Positions 1 through 8,799 of a stretch of 64,000 nt of DNA are shown here, in pieces. Position 1 is the stretch's first letter; every line of letters starts with the position of its first letter. A program made the position numbers and the translations under genes. This DNA is from Asanoa siamensis. Lineage in GTDB: Bacteria > Actinomycetota > Actinomycetes > Mycobacteriales > Micromonosporaceae. The notes under the pieces were generated by a model, which saw only the letters and a program-made list of their open reading frames with translations, ran no database searches and was not told the DNA's origin. Location of the stretch: NCBI RefSeq assembly GCF_016862555.1, contig NZ_BONE01000004.1, positions 120,167 to 184,166 of the forward strand, in the 5' to 3' direction.

Positions 1-708
<708 letters not shown>

Positions 709-782
709 GTCGGCAGGCACGCGGTCATCAAATCACGCAGGCCGCGGGCCGCGCGGCGCGCCCCGCGGCCCGGCGACCGGGG

Positions 783-1754
783 TCACCCGCCGATGAGGGC
801 CTCGGCGGCGAGCGTCAGATGCGCGACCGAGAGGTCCGGGTCGCGCGGCGGGACGAAGACCACCGCGTCGGCGCCGGCCGCCGTCAGCCGGTGCAGCGCG
901 GCACCGCAGGTCTGCGCGTCACCGACGATCGCGTACCGGTCGACGATCTCGTCGGGAAGCGCGGCCGCGAGCTTCTCGAGGTCGCCGCCGGCGTCGGAAA
1001 CCAGGCCGGCCAGGGTCTCCGCGTCGGCCGGGTCGGACGGCTGCACCGGCGCGCTGAACTGCGCCGCCAACTCGGTGCGGGCGCTGCGGGCCGCGTCGTC
1101 GAAGTCGAGGTGCGCGTAGACGGTCACCCGGTGCGGGTCGGTGCGGCCGGCCTCGGCCCGCCCCTCCTCGATCCGTTCGCGCGCCCAGGCGATGTAGGCG
1201 GGTGCGGCGCCCTCGGCCAGGATCGTGCCGTCGGCGACCCGCCCGGCCAGCCGCAGCGACTTCTCGTTGCGCACGCCGGCCGAGATCAGTGGCGGCTCCG
1301 CGGGTGGGAAGGCCAGCGTGACGTCGTCGAGGTCGACGTGCCGGCCGTGCCTGGTCACCGTCTCGCCGTGCAGCAGCGCGCGGACGGCGGCGATGCTCTC
1401 CTCCAGCACCGCGAGCGGCGACGGGTGGTGCGCGCCGACCTGGCGGACCCAGGCGGGCACGCCGTGCCCGAAGCCCGGCAGGATGCGGCCCGGGAACAGG
1501 CGGGTCAGGTTGGACAGCTCCATCGCGGCGAGCGCCGGGTTGCGGAACGCGGCCGGAAGGATGCCGATGCCGATCTTCAGCGACTCGGTGCTGGCGGCGG
1601 CCACCGCGGCCGCGGAGATCGCGCCGGTGAAGAAGCAGTCCTCGACCACCCACAGCTCGTCGTAGCCGAGCCGCTCGGCCAGTTGCGCGTAGGCGGGCAG
1701 GTTCTCCGGCGGGCTGTCACAGCGGAACATGACACCGATCGGTGGATTGTCCAT
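783..1754 (-). CDS. LLM-class (luciferase-like) flavin-dependent oxidoreductase
   Basis: 323 residues, the usual length for single-domain bacterial luciferase-like monooxygenases and F420-dependent reductases. It starts PIGVMFRCDSPPENLPAYAQ, then the LGYDELWVVED strand-helix typical of the TIM barrel, the middle FGHGVPAWVRQVGAH segment, and the ISAGVRNEKSLRLAGRVADG segment that binds the cofactor phosphate in this superfamily. Whether it uses FMN or F420 is not decidable by eye; F420 is common in actinobacteria. The substrate is unknown. It is divergent from the ribokinase gene with only 39 bp between start codons, so the two promoters must overlap. Confidence 0.85.
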   Translation of the reverse strand: MDNPPIGVMFRCDSPPENLPAYAQLAERLGYDELWVVEDCFFTGAISAAAVAAASTESLKIGIGILPAAFRNPALAAMELSNLTRLFPGRILPGFGHGVPAWVRQVGAHHPSPLAVLEESIAAVRALLHGETVTRHGRHVDLDDVTLAFPPAEPPLISAGVRNEKSLRLAGRVADGTILAEGAAPAYIAWARERIEEGRAEAGRTDPHRVTVYAHLDFDDAARSARTELAAQFSAPVQPSDPADAETLAGLVSDAGGDLEKLAAALPDEIVDRYAIVGDAQTCGAALHRLTAAGADAVVFVPPRDPDLSVAHLTLAAEALIGG

Positions 1755-1779
1755 GGGGAGCAGCCTGCCAGACGGCCCC

Positions 1780-1785
1780 TACAAT
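1780..1785 (+). promoter_or_regulatory. -10 box (TACAAT) of a leaderless ribokinase transcript
   Basis: TACAAT lies 8 nt before the ATG at 1794, with no Shine-Dalgarno sequence between. This spacing puts the transcription start at or next to the A of the start codon, the leaderless pattern common in actinobacteria. Confidence 0.6.
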
Positions 1786-1793
1786 CGCCGACT

Positions 1794-2705
1794 ATGGATC
1801 GCGCCCGGGTGGTCGTCGTCGGAAGCGCCAACATGGATCTGGTCGCCAGGTCGGGCGTGCTGCCACAGCCGGGTGAGACCGTGCTCGGCGGCGAGTTCGC
1901 CATGATCCCCGGCGGCAAGGGCGCCAACCAGGCGATCGCCGCGGCCCGCGCGGGCGCCGCGACCCGGTTGCTGGGCGCGATCGGCTCCGACGCGTTCGGC
2001 GTGACCCTCAAGGCGCGGATCGACGCTGCCGGCGTCGACACCGCACTGGTACGGGTGGTCTACGGCGCGTCCGGCGTCGCCCTGATCACCGTCGACGACG
2101 CCGGCGAGAACACCATCGTCGTCGCGCCGGGCGCCAACGCCGCCTTCACCGACCTCACCGAGCCCGAGCGCGCCGCGATCGCCGACGCCGACGTGCTGGT
2201 CGCCCAGCTCGAGATCCCGGTGGAGACGGTCACCGCGGCGGCCCGGGCGGCCCGCGCCGCCGGCACCCGGGTGGTGCTCAACGCGGCACCGGCCCGCTCG
2301 CTGCCGGCCGACCTGCTCGACGCCGTCGACCTGCTGGTCGTCAACGAGACCGAGGCCGACGCGATCACGGGGGAGCGCCGGCCCGAGCCGCTGCTCGCGG
2401 TGGTGCCTCGGGCCGTCGTCACGTTAGGCCCGGCGGGCGCCTGGTACGTCGACCGCGACGGCGCGTCGGCCCAGGTGCCCGGCGTGCGGGTGGACACCGT
2501 GGACTCGACCGCGGCCGGCGACGCGTTCACCGGTGCGCTCGCGGTGGCCTGGGCCGAGGGCCGCGAGATCGTCGACGCGGTCGGCTGGGCCTGCGCCGCC
2601 GGCGCCGCCTGCGCCCGCACGCTCGGCGCCTCGACCGCCCTGCCGCGGCGGGCCGAGATCGACGAGCTGTGGTCGGTCAGCCGAGGTCCTGGCCGCGCTT
2701 CGTGA
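1794..2705 (+). CDS. rbsK: Ribokinase (PfkB family carbohydrate kinase)
   Basis: 303 residues. Phosphorylates D-ribose to ribose 5-phosphate using ATP in the cytoplasm; other PfkB substrates are possible. The N-terminal VVVGSANMDLV strand, the sugar-binding PGGKGANQAIAAARAG signature 1 (about residues 40-55) and the C-terminal DSTAAGDAFTGALA signature 2 with the catalytic Asp of AAGD are all intact. The ATG is chosen because a TACAAT box sits 8 nt upstream and the length fits the family. The 3' end overlaps the convergent coiled-coil gene by 29 bp. Confidence 0.92.
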   Translation: MDRARVVVVGSANMDLVARSGVLPQPGETVLGGEFAMIPGGKGANQAIAAARAGAATRLLGAIGSDAFGVTLKARIDAAGVDTALVRVVYGASGVALITVDDAGENTIVVAPGANAAFTDLTEPERAAIADADVLVAQLEIPVETVTAAARAARAAGTRVVLNAAPARSLPADLLDAVDLLVVNETEADAITGERRPEPLLAVVPRAVVTLGPAGAWYVDRDGASAQVPGVRVDTVDSTAAGDAFTGALAVAWAEGREIVDAVGWACAAGAACARTLGASTALPRRAEIDELWSVSRGPGRAS

Positions 2706-3366
2706 GCATCCGCAGGCCCGGGATGCCCTTCACGGCCAGCCGCAGGTCACGGGTGACCTCGAGCAGCTCGTGGATGTCGGGGCCGACCCGGTCCAGCGTC
2801 GCCAGGATCGGCAGGATGTCCTCGTCCATGTGCTTCGTGAATCGGGGCAGCTCGTCGATCAGCTTGATGGCCGCGTCGACCTCCTCGTCGGAGAGCTGCT
2901 CGACGAAGCGGTGGGCCATCGGCGCGCCCCGGCGCAACGCGGGGGCGTAGACGCCGAGCAGCTCGTCGGCCGTACCGGCGGTGGTCTCGGCCTTGTCGAC
3001 GACGGCGTTGGCCTTGACCGTCACGGTCTCGGCCTCCTCGACCAGGATCCGCGTCGCGGTGACCACCCGGGTCACCTGCTCGACCTGCGTCGTCGCGGCG
3101 GCGCTGAGCGCGCGGGTGCGCTCGAGCACCGCCTCCGCGTCGGTCACGGCGGCGTCGACGCCGTCGATCAGCACACCGGCCCGGTCGGCCAGCGCGTCGA
3201 GCCGTTCGAGGAACGCCTCCGCCCGGTCGGCGATGCCACCGACGCGCTTGACCAGCGCCTCGATGTCGTCGATCACGCGCAGGGCACGGGCCGGGACGGT
3301 GACCGCGGCACGGGTCAGGCCGATCACGTCGCTCGGGGTCGGGATGGGCAGCGCCATGCCGACCAT
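2677..3366 (-). CDS. Conserved alpha-helical protein of unknown function
   Basis: 229 residues, acidic and almost wholly helical. The middle (roughly residues 45-150) has long alanine/valine/glutamate-rich heptad stretches such as TRILVEEAETVTVKANAV, suggesting an extended coiled coil; the C-terminal part is more globular (FTKHMDEDILPILATLDRVGPD). No catalytic motif or membrane segment is seen. Similar actinobacterial proteins have been mislabelled as RuBisCO large-subunit-like; nothing here supports that. Start choices are a GTG at 3372, ATG at 3366 and ATG at 3357; none has a strong ribosome site. It converges on and overlaps the ribokinase gene. Confidence 0.75.
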   Translation of the reverse strand: MVGMALPIPTPSDVIGLTRAAVTVPARALRVIDDIEALVKRVGGIADRAEAFLERLDALADRAGVLIDGVDAAVTDAEAVLERTRALSAAATTQVEQVTRVVTATRILVEEAETVTVKANAVVDKAETTAGTADELLGVYAPALRRGAPMAHRFVEQLSDEEVDAAIKLIDELPRFTKHMDEDILPILATLDRVGPDIHELLEVTRDLRLAVKGIPGLRMLTKRGQDLG

Positions 3367-3394
3367 TGTCACCCGGCCGGGCCAGCCCGGCGGG

Positions 3395-5017
3395 TCAGGC
3401 CAGGTTCGACGAGCGGGGGTACGCGTCGGCCGGGTCGGTCAGCACGTTGACCAGGTAGGGAACGCCGGCCGCGAAGGCCCGCTCCAGCGCACCGCCGAGG
3501 TCGGCCGCCTTGCTGACCGTCTCGCCCGCGCCGCCGAGCGCCCGGACGACCTCGTCGTAGCGCAGCCCGGGCTGCAGGTCGGCGGCCACGTCGTAGCCGT
3601 ACATCGCCTGCATGGGGTGCTTCTCCAGGCCCCAGATGCCGTTGTTGCCGACGACCATCACCACCGGCAGGCCCTGGCGGACCAGCGACTCGGCGTCCAT
3701 CAGGGAGAAACCGGCGGCGCCGTCGCCCATCAGCACGCAGATCTGCCGGTCGGGGTAGGTCACCCGGGCACCCATCGCGTAGCCCATCCCGGTGCCCAGG
3801 CAGCCGTACGGGCCCGGGTCGAGCCAGGTGCCGGGCTGCGCGGGCTCGAGGTAGCGGCCCGCGTACGAGACGAAGTCGCCGCCGTCGCCGATGGTCACCG
3901 CGTCGGGCGCGAGGACGCGGCGCAGCTCGCCGTAGATCCGGGCCGGCTTGATGGGGTCGGTGTCGGCCGCCATCTCCTCGGCGTCGCGCGCCTTGCCGGC
4001 GTCCTCCGCGGTGCGCAGGCCGGCGATCCAGTCCTCGTGGTCGGCCCGGGTGCCCGTGTAGTCGGCCAGCGCGGAGAGGATCAGCCGCAGGTCGCCGGCG
4101 GGGGAGACGGTCGGGGTCACGTGGGTGGCGCGCTGGCTCGGCGCGTCGACGATGTGCACGACCTGCGCCGAGCCGAAGTCGCCGAAGCCCAGGCGGAAGT
4201 CGAGCGGGGTGCCGATCACCACGACCACGTCGGCGCCCTTGAGCGCGGCCCGGCGGGCCTTGGCGAAGGCGAGCGGGTGGGTCGGCGGCAAAGCGCCACG
4301 ACCCATGCCATTGGCGATCACGGGTACGCGCAGCGTCTCGGCCGCCTCCCGCAGCGCGGCGACGGCGTCGGCCGCGTAGACGTCGGAGCCCGCGATGATG
4401 ACCGGGTGCTGGGCCTCGGCGATGAGCTGCGCGGCCCGGGCGACGTCGGCCGGGTCCGGCTCGACCACCGGGACGTCGGGCGCACCGGGCGCGTCGGCCT
4501 CGCCGTGCGAGAAGACGATCTCGAGGGGCAGGTCGAGGAAGACGGGGCCGCGGTGCGGGGTCAGCGCCGCGCCCAGCGCCGTGCGGACCGCGCCGGGGAT
4601 CTCGTCGGTGGCGAACACGGTCGCCGCGTGCTTGGTCACCGGGGCGACCAGCGGCACGTGGTCGAGCTCCTGGAGGCTGCCGGCACCCCAGCGCATGGCC
4701 GGCGCCCGGCCGCCGATCACCATCACCGGTGAGGCGTTGAACAGGGCGCTGGTCAGGCCGGAGATGCCGTTGGTGACACCCGGGCCGGCGGTGAGCACCG
4801 CGAGCCCCGGGCGGCGGCGCAGCTTGGCGACGGCCTCGGCGGCGAAGACGGCGGACTGCTCGTGCCGGACGTCGTAGATGGGGAAACCGGTCTTGTGCGC
4901 CGCGTCGTAGAGCGGGAACACGTGGCCACCGGAGAGCGTGAACATCTCCTGGACGCCGGCCGCGCGCAGTGCCGCGAGGGCCAGCTCGCCGCCGTGACCC
5001 TCGATCCGCTCGCTCAT
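3395..5017 (-). CDS. Thiamine-diphosphate-dependent enzyme, acetolactate synthase large-subunit-like
   Basis: 540 residues. The N-terminal Pyr domain carries the catalytic glutamate in YDVRHEQSAVFAAEA, the central domain is nucleotide-binding-like, and the C-terminal PP domain has the ThDP/Mg motif starting GDGAAGFSLMDAESL and ending NNGIWG. It begins with LSGGHVFPLYDAA, as in the orphan IlvG/IlvX-like or oxalyl-CoA-decarboxylase-like branch rather than biosynthetic IlvB. No small regulatory subunit (IlvN) or ilvC is nearby, so a role in branched-chain synthesis is doubtful. An in-frame ATG exists at 5050, but the ATG at 5017 has a good GGGAG 6 nt upstream and matches family length. Confidence 0.85.
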   Translation of the reverse strand: MSERIEGHGGELALAALRAAGVQEMFTLSGGHVFPLYDAAHKTGFPIYDVRHEQSAVFAAEAVAKLRRRPGLAVLTAGPGVTNGISGLTSALFNASPVMVIGGRAPAMRWGAGSLQELDHVPLVAPVTKHAATVFATDEIPGAVRTALGAALTPHRGPVFLDLPLEIVFSHGEADAPGAPDVPVVEPDPADVARAAQLIAEAQHPVIIAGSDVYAADAVAALREAAETLRVPVIANGMGRGALPPTHPLAFAKARRAALKGADVVVVIGTPLDFRLGFGDFGSAQVVHIVDAPSQRATHVTPTVSPAGDLRLILSALADYTGTRADHEDWIAGLRTAEDAGKARDAEEMAADTDPIKPARIYGELRRVLAPDAVTIGDGGDFVSYAGRYLEPAQPGTWLDPGPYGCLGTGMGYAMGARVTYPDRQICVLMGDGAAGFSLMDAESLVRQGLPVVMVVGNNGIWGLEKHPMQAMYGYDVAADLQPGLRYDEVVRALGGAGETVSKAADLGGALERAFAAGVPYLVNVLTDPADAYPRSSNLA

Positions 5018-5084
5018 CGCCACTCCCGTCGCTCGGTTCGCTCTGAGCACCTTACCGGTGGGTAGCGAAGAACGTGAGAATGAC

Positions 5085-6902
5085 TCACCTCAGTTCGCCG
5101 AGCCAGCGCCGGATGCCGTCGATGATGTCGGTGTACGAGTCGCCGGTAGCGTAGTGGAAGGCCACCACGGCCGCGACGACGGGCAGCGCCACCAGCAGCA
5201 GGAGGCTGAACAGGGCCCGCAGGAACCGGCCGAAGCCGCCGCTGCGGCGGGGTCGCGGTGCCGGCTTCGGGGCGTCCCAGACCGGCGGCCGGTCGTCGCG
5301 GCGGACCCGGGCGGGTGCCGGCTCGGGGTAGGGGTAAACGCGTGGCTCGTCGTGGCCCGACAGCGCCCGCAGGTCGGCGACCAGCGCGGGCTCGGCCAGG
5401 GTGTCCCGGCCGAAGCGGGACGGGCGGCTGGCGTTCCGGGCCGGCCGGGTGGGCACGGCCGCGCGACCCGGCGGGAACGACGGGACAGGCTCGGGCTTGG
5501 CCTTGGCGGGGGTCGCGGTGCGGGCGCCGTTCGCCGCGACCGCGACGGGCGCGCTGGCGATCACCGGCCGGGCCGGGGTGCGGTCCGGGTCGGGAGCGGA
5601 GCCGCCGTCACCGGGCTTGTCCGCCTTGCCAGGCTGGTCGAGATCGCCGGGCTTGGGGGGCTTGTCGGGCGGCGCGGCCTGGCTCCCGGCGGGCGGCGCG
5701 GGTGAGACGGGCGCGATCGCCGCCAGCGCGCCGTTGGCCGGCTCGACGATCTTCGGGAACTCGCCGGTCACGGGTACGGCCGCCGGGGCGCTCGCCAGCA
5801 CCGCCGTGGCGGCCAGCACGGCACCCTCCGCCACCACGAGCTCGGGCTGCTCGATCACGACCGGCGGCTCGCCCAGCTCCCGGTGCAGCAGGGTCGCCAG
5901 CAGCGGGATCCGGCTCGACCCACCGACCAGGAAGACGCCCGCGCGGTTGCCGGGCGGCAGCGCCGCGGCCTCGATCACGGCCTTGGTCACCTGCACCGTC
6001 TGGGCCAGGATCGGCATCGCCACCTTTTCCAGCTCGGCGCGGGTCAGGTGGGCCTCGACGTCGCAGAGCGGGATGACCAGGTCGGCGGACGGGCTGCGGG
6101 ACAGCCGCTCCTTGGCCACCCGCACGTCGTCCCAGAGCTGCCGCTTGGCCCGTCGGTCCTCGACCGTCACCGGCTCGCGCAACCGCTGCCAGGCCTGCGG
6201 GTGGGCCGGCGCGTAGGTGGTGGCCAGGTGCTCGACCAGCGCCGCGTCGACGTCGAGCCCGCCCAGGTCGGCGCGGCCGTCGACGGCCAGCACCTCGAAG
6301 CCGGTCGCCCGGCGGACGACGACGCTGGCGTCGAAGGTGCCCGCGCCGAAGTCGTGCACCACGACGGCCGAGCCGATCGGCACGTCCCGGCCGAGCACCT
6401 CGGCGAAGTAGGTGGCCGCGGCGACCGGCTCGGCGACCAGGCGGCCCTCGCCCAGGCCCGCGTCGGCGGCCGCGCGGGAGAGCAGCTCGCGGCGGGTCGC
6501 GCCCCAGATGGCGGGGCAGGTCAGGGTCAGCGCGGGCGGGGTGTCGGCGGTGACCTCGCCGGTGGTCAGGTCGCCGACGGTGCGGCGCCACTCCTCGGCG
6601 AGCCGGCCGAGCACGGCGCCGACCAGGTCGCCCACCGGGATGTCGCGCTCGCCGAGCAGCACGCTGCCGTCGTCGACCCGGCGTTTCGGGTTGGGCTCGA
6701 ACCGCGCCGGGTCGAGGCGGGCGCTGTGCACGGCGTCGCGGCCCGCGACCAGCGGGGCGTCGCCGGGCGGGGCGTAGACCGCGGAGGGGAGCAGTGGCGA
6801 GCCGTCGACCAGCAGCGGGCGCGCCCGACCGTCGGGCCAGCGCACGACGGCGACCGTGTGCGAGGTCCCGAAATCGACCCCCAGCGCGGCCCCCGGTGAC
6901 AT
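5085..6902 (-). CDS. Hsp70-family (DnaK-like) protein with C-terminal membrane anchor
   Basis: 605 residues. The N-terminal actin-like ATPase domain (about 1-375) keeps phosphate-1 (GVDFGTSHT), phosphate-2 (HDFGAGTFDAS, near residue 185) and the adenosine loop (LVGGSSRIPLL). The usual beta-sandwich substrate-binding domain and lid are absent. In their place is a long proline/alanine-rich, partly charged linker (about 380-560), then one transmembrane helix (FSLLLLVALPVVAAVVAF) and a short tail. This is therefore not a housekeeping chaperone but a membrane-tethered Hsp70-like ATPase, a type common in actinobacteria with unknown clients. ATG 6902 precedes VDFGTS by only 8 residues, fitting the family. 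Confidence 0.85.
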   Translation of the reverse strand: MSPGAALGVDFGTSHTVAVVRWPDGRARPLLVDGSPLLPSAVYAPPGDAPLVAGRDAVHSARLDPARFEPNPKRRVDDGSVLLGERDIPVGDLVGAVLGRLAEEWRRTVGDLTTGEVTADTPPALTLTCPAIWGATRRELLSRAAADAGLGEGRLVAEPVAAATYFAEVLGRDVPIGSAVVVHDFGAGTFDASVVVRRATGFEVLAVDGRADLGGLDVDAALVEHLATTYAPAHPQAWQRLREPVTVEDRRAKRQLWDDVRVAKERLSRSPSADLVIPLCDVEAHLTRAELEKVAMPILAQTVQVTKAVIEAAALPPGNRAGVFLVGGSSRIPLLATLLHRELGEPPVVIEQPELVVAEGAVLAATAVLASAPAAVPVTGEFPKIVEPANGALAAIAPVSPAPPAGSQAAPPDKPPKPGDLDQPGKADKPGDGGSAPDPDRTPARPVIASAPVAVAANGARTATPAKAKPEPVPSFPPGRAAVPTRPARNASRPSRFGRDTLAEPALVADLRALSGHDEPRVYPYPEPAPARVRRDDRPPVWDAPKPAPRPRRSGGFGRFLRALFSLLLLVALPVVAAVVAFHYATGDSYTDIIDGIRRWLGELR

Positions 6903-6981
6903 GCGCCGAGCCTACCGGGACCGCGCCCGCCGGCGAGCGGGGTTGATCAACATCCGTTAGCGGCCCGTGCTGAGCAGTTGA

Positions 6982-7755
6982 TCACCTTCCGGTGAAGTCC
7001 GGTTTGCGCTTTTCCACGAAGGCCGCCATGCCCTCGGCGCGGTCGTCGGTGGCGAACAGGGCCGCGAAGAGCTGGCTCTCCCACGCCAGACCCGAGTGCA
7101 GGTCCATCTCCAGGCCGCCGTCGATGGCCTGCTTGGCGGCGCGCAGCGCCTGGGCGGGACCGTTCGCGTACGGGCGGACCAGCGCGATCGCCTCGGCGTA
7201 GACGTCGGCGGCGGGCACCACCCGGTCCGCGAGCCCGATCCGCAGCGCCTCGTCGGCGTCGACCATCCGGCCGGAGAGCACGATGTCCTTCGCCCGCGCC
7301 GGGCCGACCAGCCGGGCGAGCCGCTGGGTGCCGCCGGCGCCGGGGATGATGCCGAGCTTGATCTCGGGCTGGCCGAGCTTGGCGTCGTCGGCCACGACCC
7401 GCCAGTCACAGGCCAGGGCGAGCTCACAGCCGCCGCCCAGGGCGTACCCGTTGATCGCCGCGACCACCGGCTTCGGGATGTGGGCGACCGCCCCGAGCGC
7501 CGCGGACAGGCCCGCCGCCCGGCCCGCCATGTCCACGTACGACATGGTGGCCATCTCCTTGATGTCGGCGCCCGCGGCGAAGACCTTCTCGCCGCCGTAG
7601 ACCACGACCGCGCGGACCTCGTCGTCGGCCGTCGCCGCGAGCGCCGCGTCCCGGATCTCCTCCTGCACCTGGCGGTTGAGCGCGTTCATCGGCGGCCGGT
7701 CGAGCCGGATCGTGCCGATTCCGTCGTGCTTCTCCAAGCGGACAAGCTCGCCCAC
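6982..7755 (-). CDS. Enoyl-CoA hydratase/isomerase family protein
   Basis: 257 residues, standard for EchA-type crotonases. Adds water to trans-2-enoyl-CoA in fatty-acid or amino-acid breakdown. The oxyanion-hole segment FAAGADIKEM, the first catalytic glutamate in ALGGGCELALACD and the second in LGQPEIKLGIIPGAGGTQRL are both present, which favours a true hydratase over an isomerase. The GTG start at 7755 follows GGAGGTGTGAC, a strong ribosome site. It is divergent from the DUF6232 pair across 80 bp. It stands alone with no other beta-oxidation gene beside it. Confidence 0.92.
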   Translation of the reverse strand: MGELVRLEKHDGIGTIRLDRPPMNALNRQVQEEIRDAALAATADDEVRAVVVYGGEKVFAAGADIKEMATMSYVDMAGRAAGLSAALGAVAHIPKPVVAAINGYALGGGCELALACDWRVVADDAKLGQPEIKLGIIPGAGGTQRLARLVGPARAKDIVLSGRMVDADEALRIGLADRVVPAADVYAEAIALVRPYANGPAQALRAAKQAIDGGLEMDLHSGLAWESQLFAALFATDDRAEGMAAFVEKRKPDFTGR

Positions 7756-7835
7756 GTCACACCTCCATGTGCTTATCAGGTTCGAGACACATTACGGGGT
7801 CCGCGACTGGGTAACTTTGACGTGGGTCCTCACAG

Positions 7836-8306
7836 GTGGCAGGGATGATTACTTACTACAACGACCGCGCGGTGCAGGTCACGTCCCAGGCGATCAGGGT
7901 CGCCGGGCGGAGCTACCCGCTGACCGCGTTGTCCCGGGTGTGGCACCGCCGCGGCCAGCGCTCGTGGGGCACGGTGGCCGGTCGCGGCGCGATCGGCGTC
8001 GCCCTGCTCGTGCCGCTGGTGGCCGCCGGGCTCGGCATCGCGCTCGCGCTGCGGCTGCACACGACGACGACCACCACCGTGCTGATCGTCGGCGGCTCGG
8101 TGCTGGTCGGCCTGGCCGCCGCGCCGCTGGCCGACCTGCTGCTCGGCCGCCTGGACCTGTCCTACTCGAAGGGTGCCCGCGCCCTGGAGATCTGGGCCGA
8201 GGTCGGCGGCCGGCCCACCCTGCTCGTGCGTACGGCCGACGCCCTGCGGTTCGGCCAGATCTACCGGGCGCTGCAGCGGGCGCTCGAAGCGGCACCCAGG
8301 TATTGA
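7836..8306 (+). CDS. DUF6232-family membrane protein (copy 1 of a tandem pair)
   Basis: 156 residues. An N-terminal soluble part (YYNDRAVQVTSQAIRVAGRSYPL) resembles a small beta-rich module, then two transmembrane helices (about 55-75 and 80-102), then a C-terminal part ending LVRTADALRFGQIYRALQRALE. Function unknown. The GTG at 7836 or the ATG at 7845 may start it; AGGTGGCAGGG before 7845 favours the ATG slightly. It shares its layout with the gene 22 bp downstream (LRFGQIYRAVQRAVE at the same place), so the pair arose by tandem duplication. Confidence 0.75.
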   Translation: MAGMITYYNDRAVQVTSQAIRVAGRSYPLTALSRVWHRRGQRSWGTVAGRGAIGVALLVPLVAAGLGIALALRLHTTTTTTVLIVGGSVLVGLAAAPLADLLLGRLDLSYSKGARALEIWAEVGGRPTLLVRTADALRFGQIYRALQRALEAAPRY

Positions 8307-8328
8307 CGCCGGCGGTTTTCCTGAAGAG

Positions 8329-8799
8329 GTGACCGTCTACTACCGCGACAAGGACGTCCAGGTGACGTCCGACGTGGTGCGGGTCGACGGCGTCAGCTAT
8401 CCGGTCTCGGGCCTGGCCCTCGTCTGGCACAGGCGTGGCTCCGGAACGACCCGCACGAGGTCCCGGCGGGTCGGCCGGGGCGTCCTCATCCTGATCATCT
8501 CCATCCTTCCCCTGGCGGCGATCGTCTGCGCGATCTCGCTGGTCTACTCGGCGAGCGACCGGGCCGCCTGGGGTCTCGCGGCCGGCGTGCTCGCCGTGGG
8601 CGTGGTCGGCGCGCTGGCCCTCGCGCCGTTCGCGGAACTGCCACTGGGCTGGCTGGACCGCTCCTACGACGAGGGCACGGTGGTCAACGAGCTGTGGGTG
8701 CGGTACGTGGGGGAGGACCGCATGCTGCTGCGCACCACCAACGCATTGCGGTTCGGGCAGATCTACCGCGCGGTCCAGCGGGCCGTCGAGAACACCTAG
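8329..8799 (+). CDS. DUF6232-family membrane protein (copy 2 of a tandem pair)
   Basis: 156 residues, same plan as the preceding gene: VYYRDKDVQVTSDVVRVDGV at the N-terminus, two hydrophobic helices (GVLILIISILPLAAIVCAI and LAAGVLAVGVVGALALAPF) and a C-terminus with LRTTNALRFGQIYRAVQRA. Start GTG 8329 is preceded by GAAGAG. The stop overlaps the stop of the convergent SARP gene by 4 bp. Role unknown; the conserved C-terminal box suggests a binding surface shared by both copies. Confidence 0.75.
   Translation: MTVYYRDKDVQVTSDVVRVDGVSYPVSGLALVWHRRGSGTTRTRSRRVGRGVLILIISILPLAAIVCAISLVYSASDRAAWGLAAGVLAVGVVGALALAPFAELPLGWLDRSYDEGTVVNELWVRYVGEDRMLLRTTNALRFGQIYRAVQRAVENT

Noticed and set aside
7760..7840. 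tRNA-like GGTTCGA sequence
   Set aside because: No acceptor stem or cloverleaf can be drawn around it.
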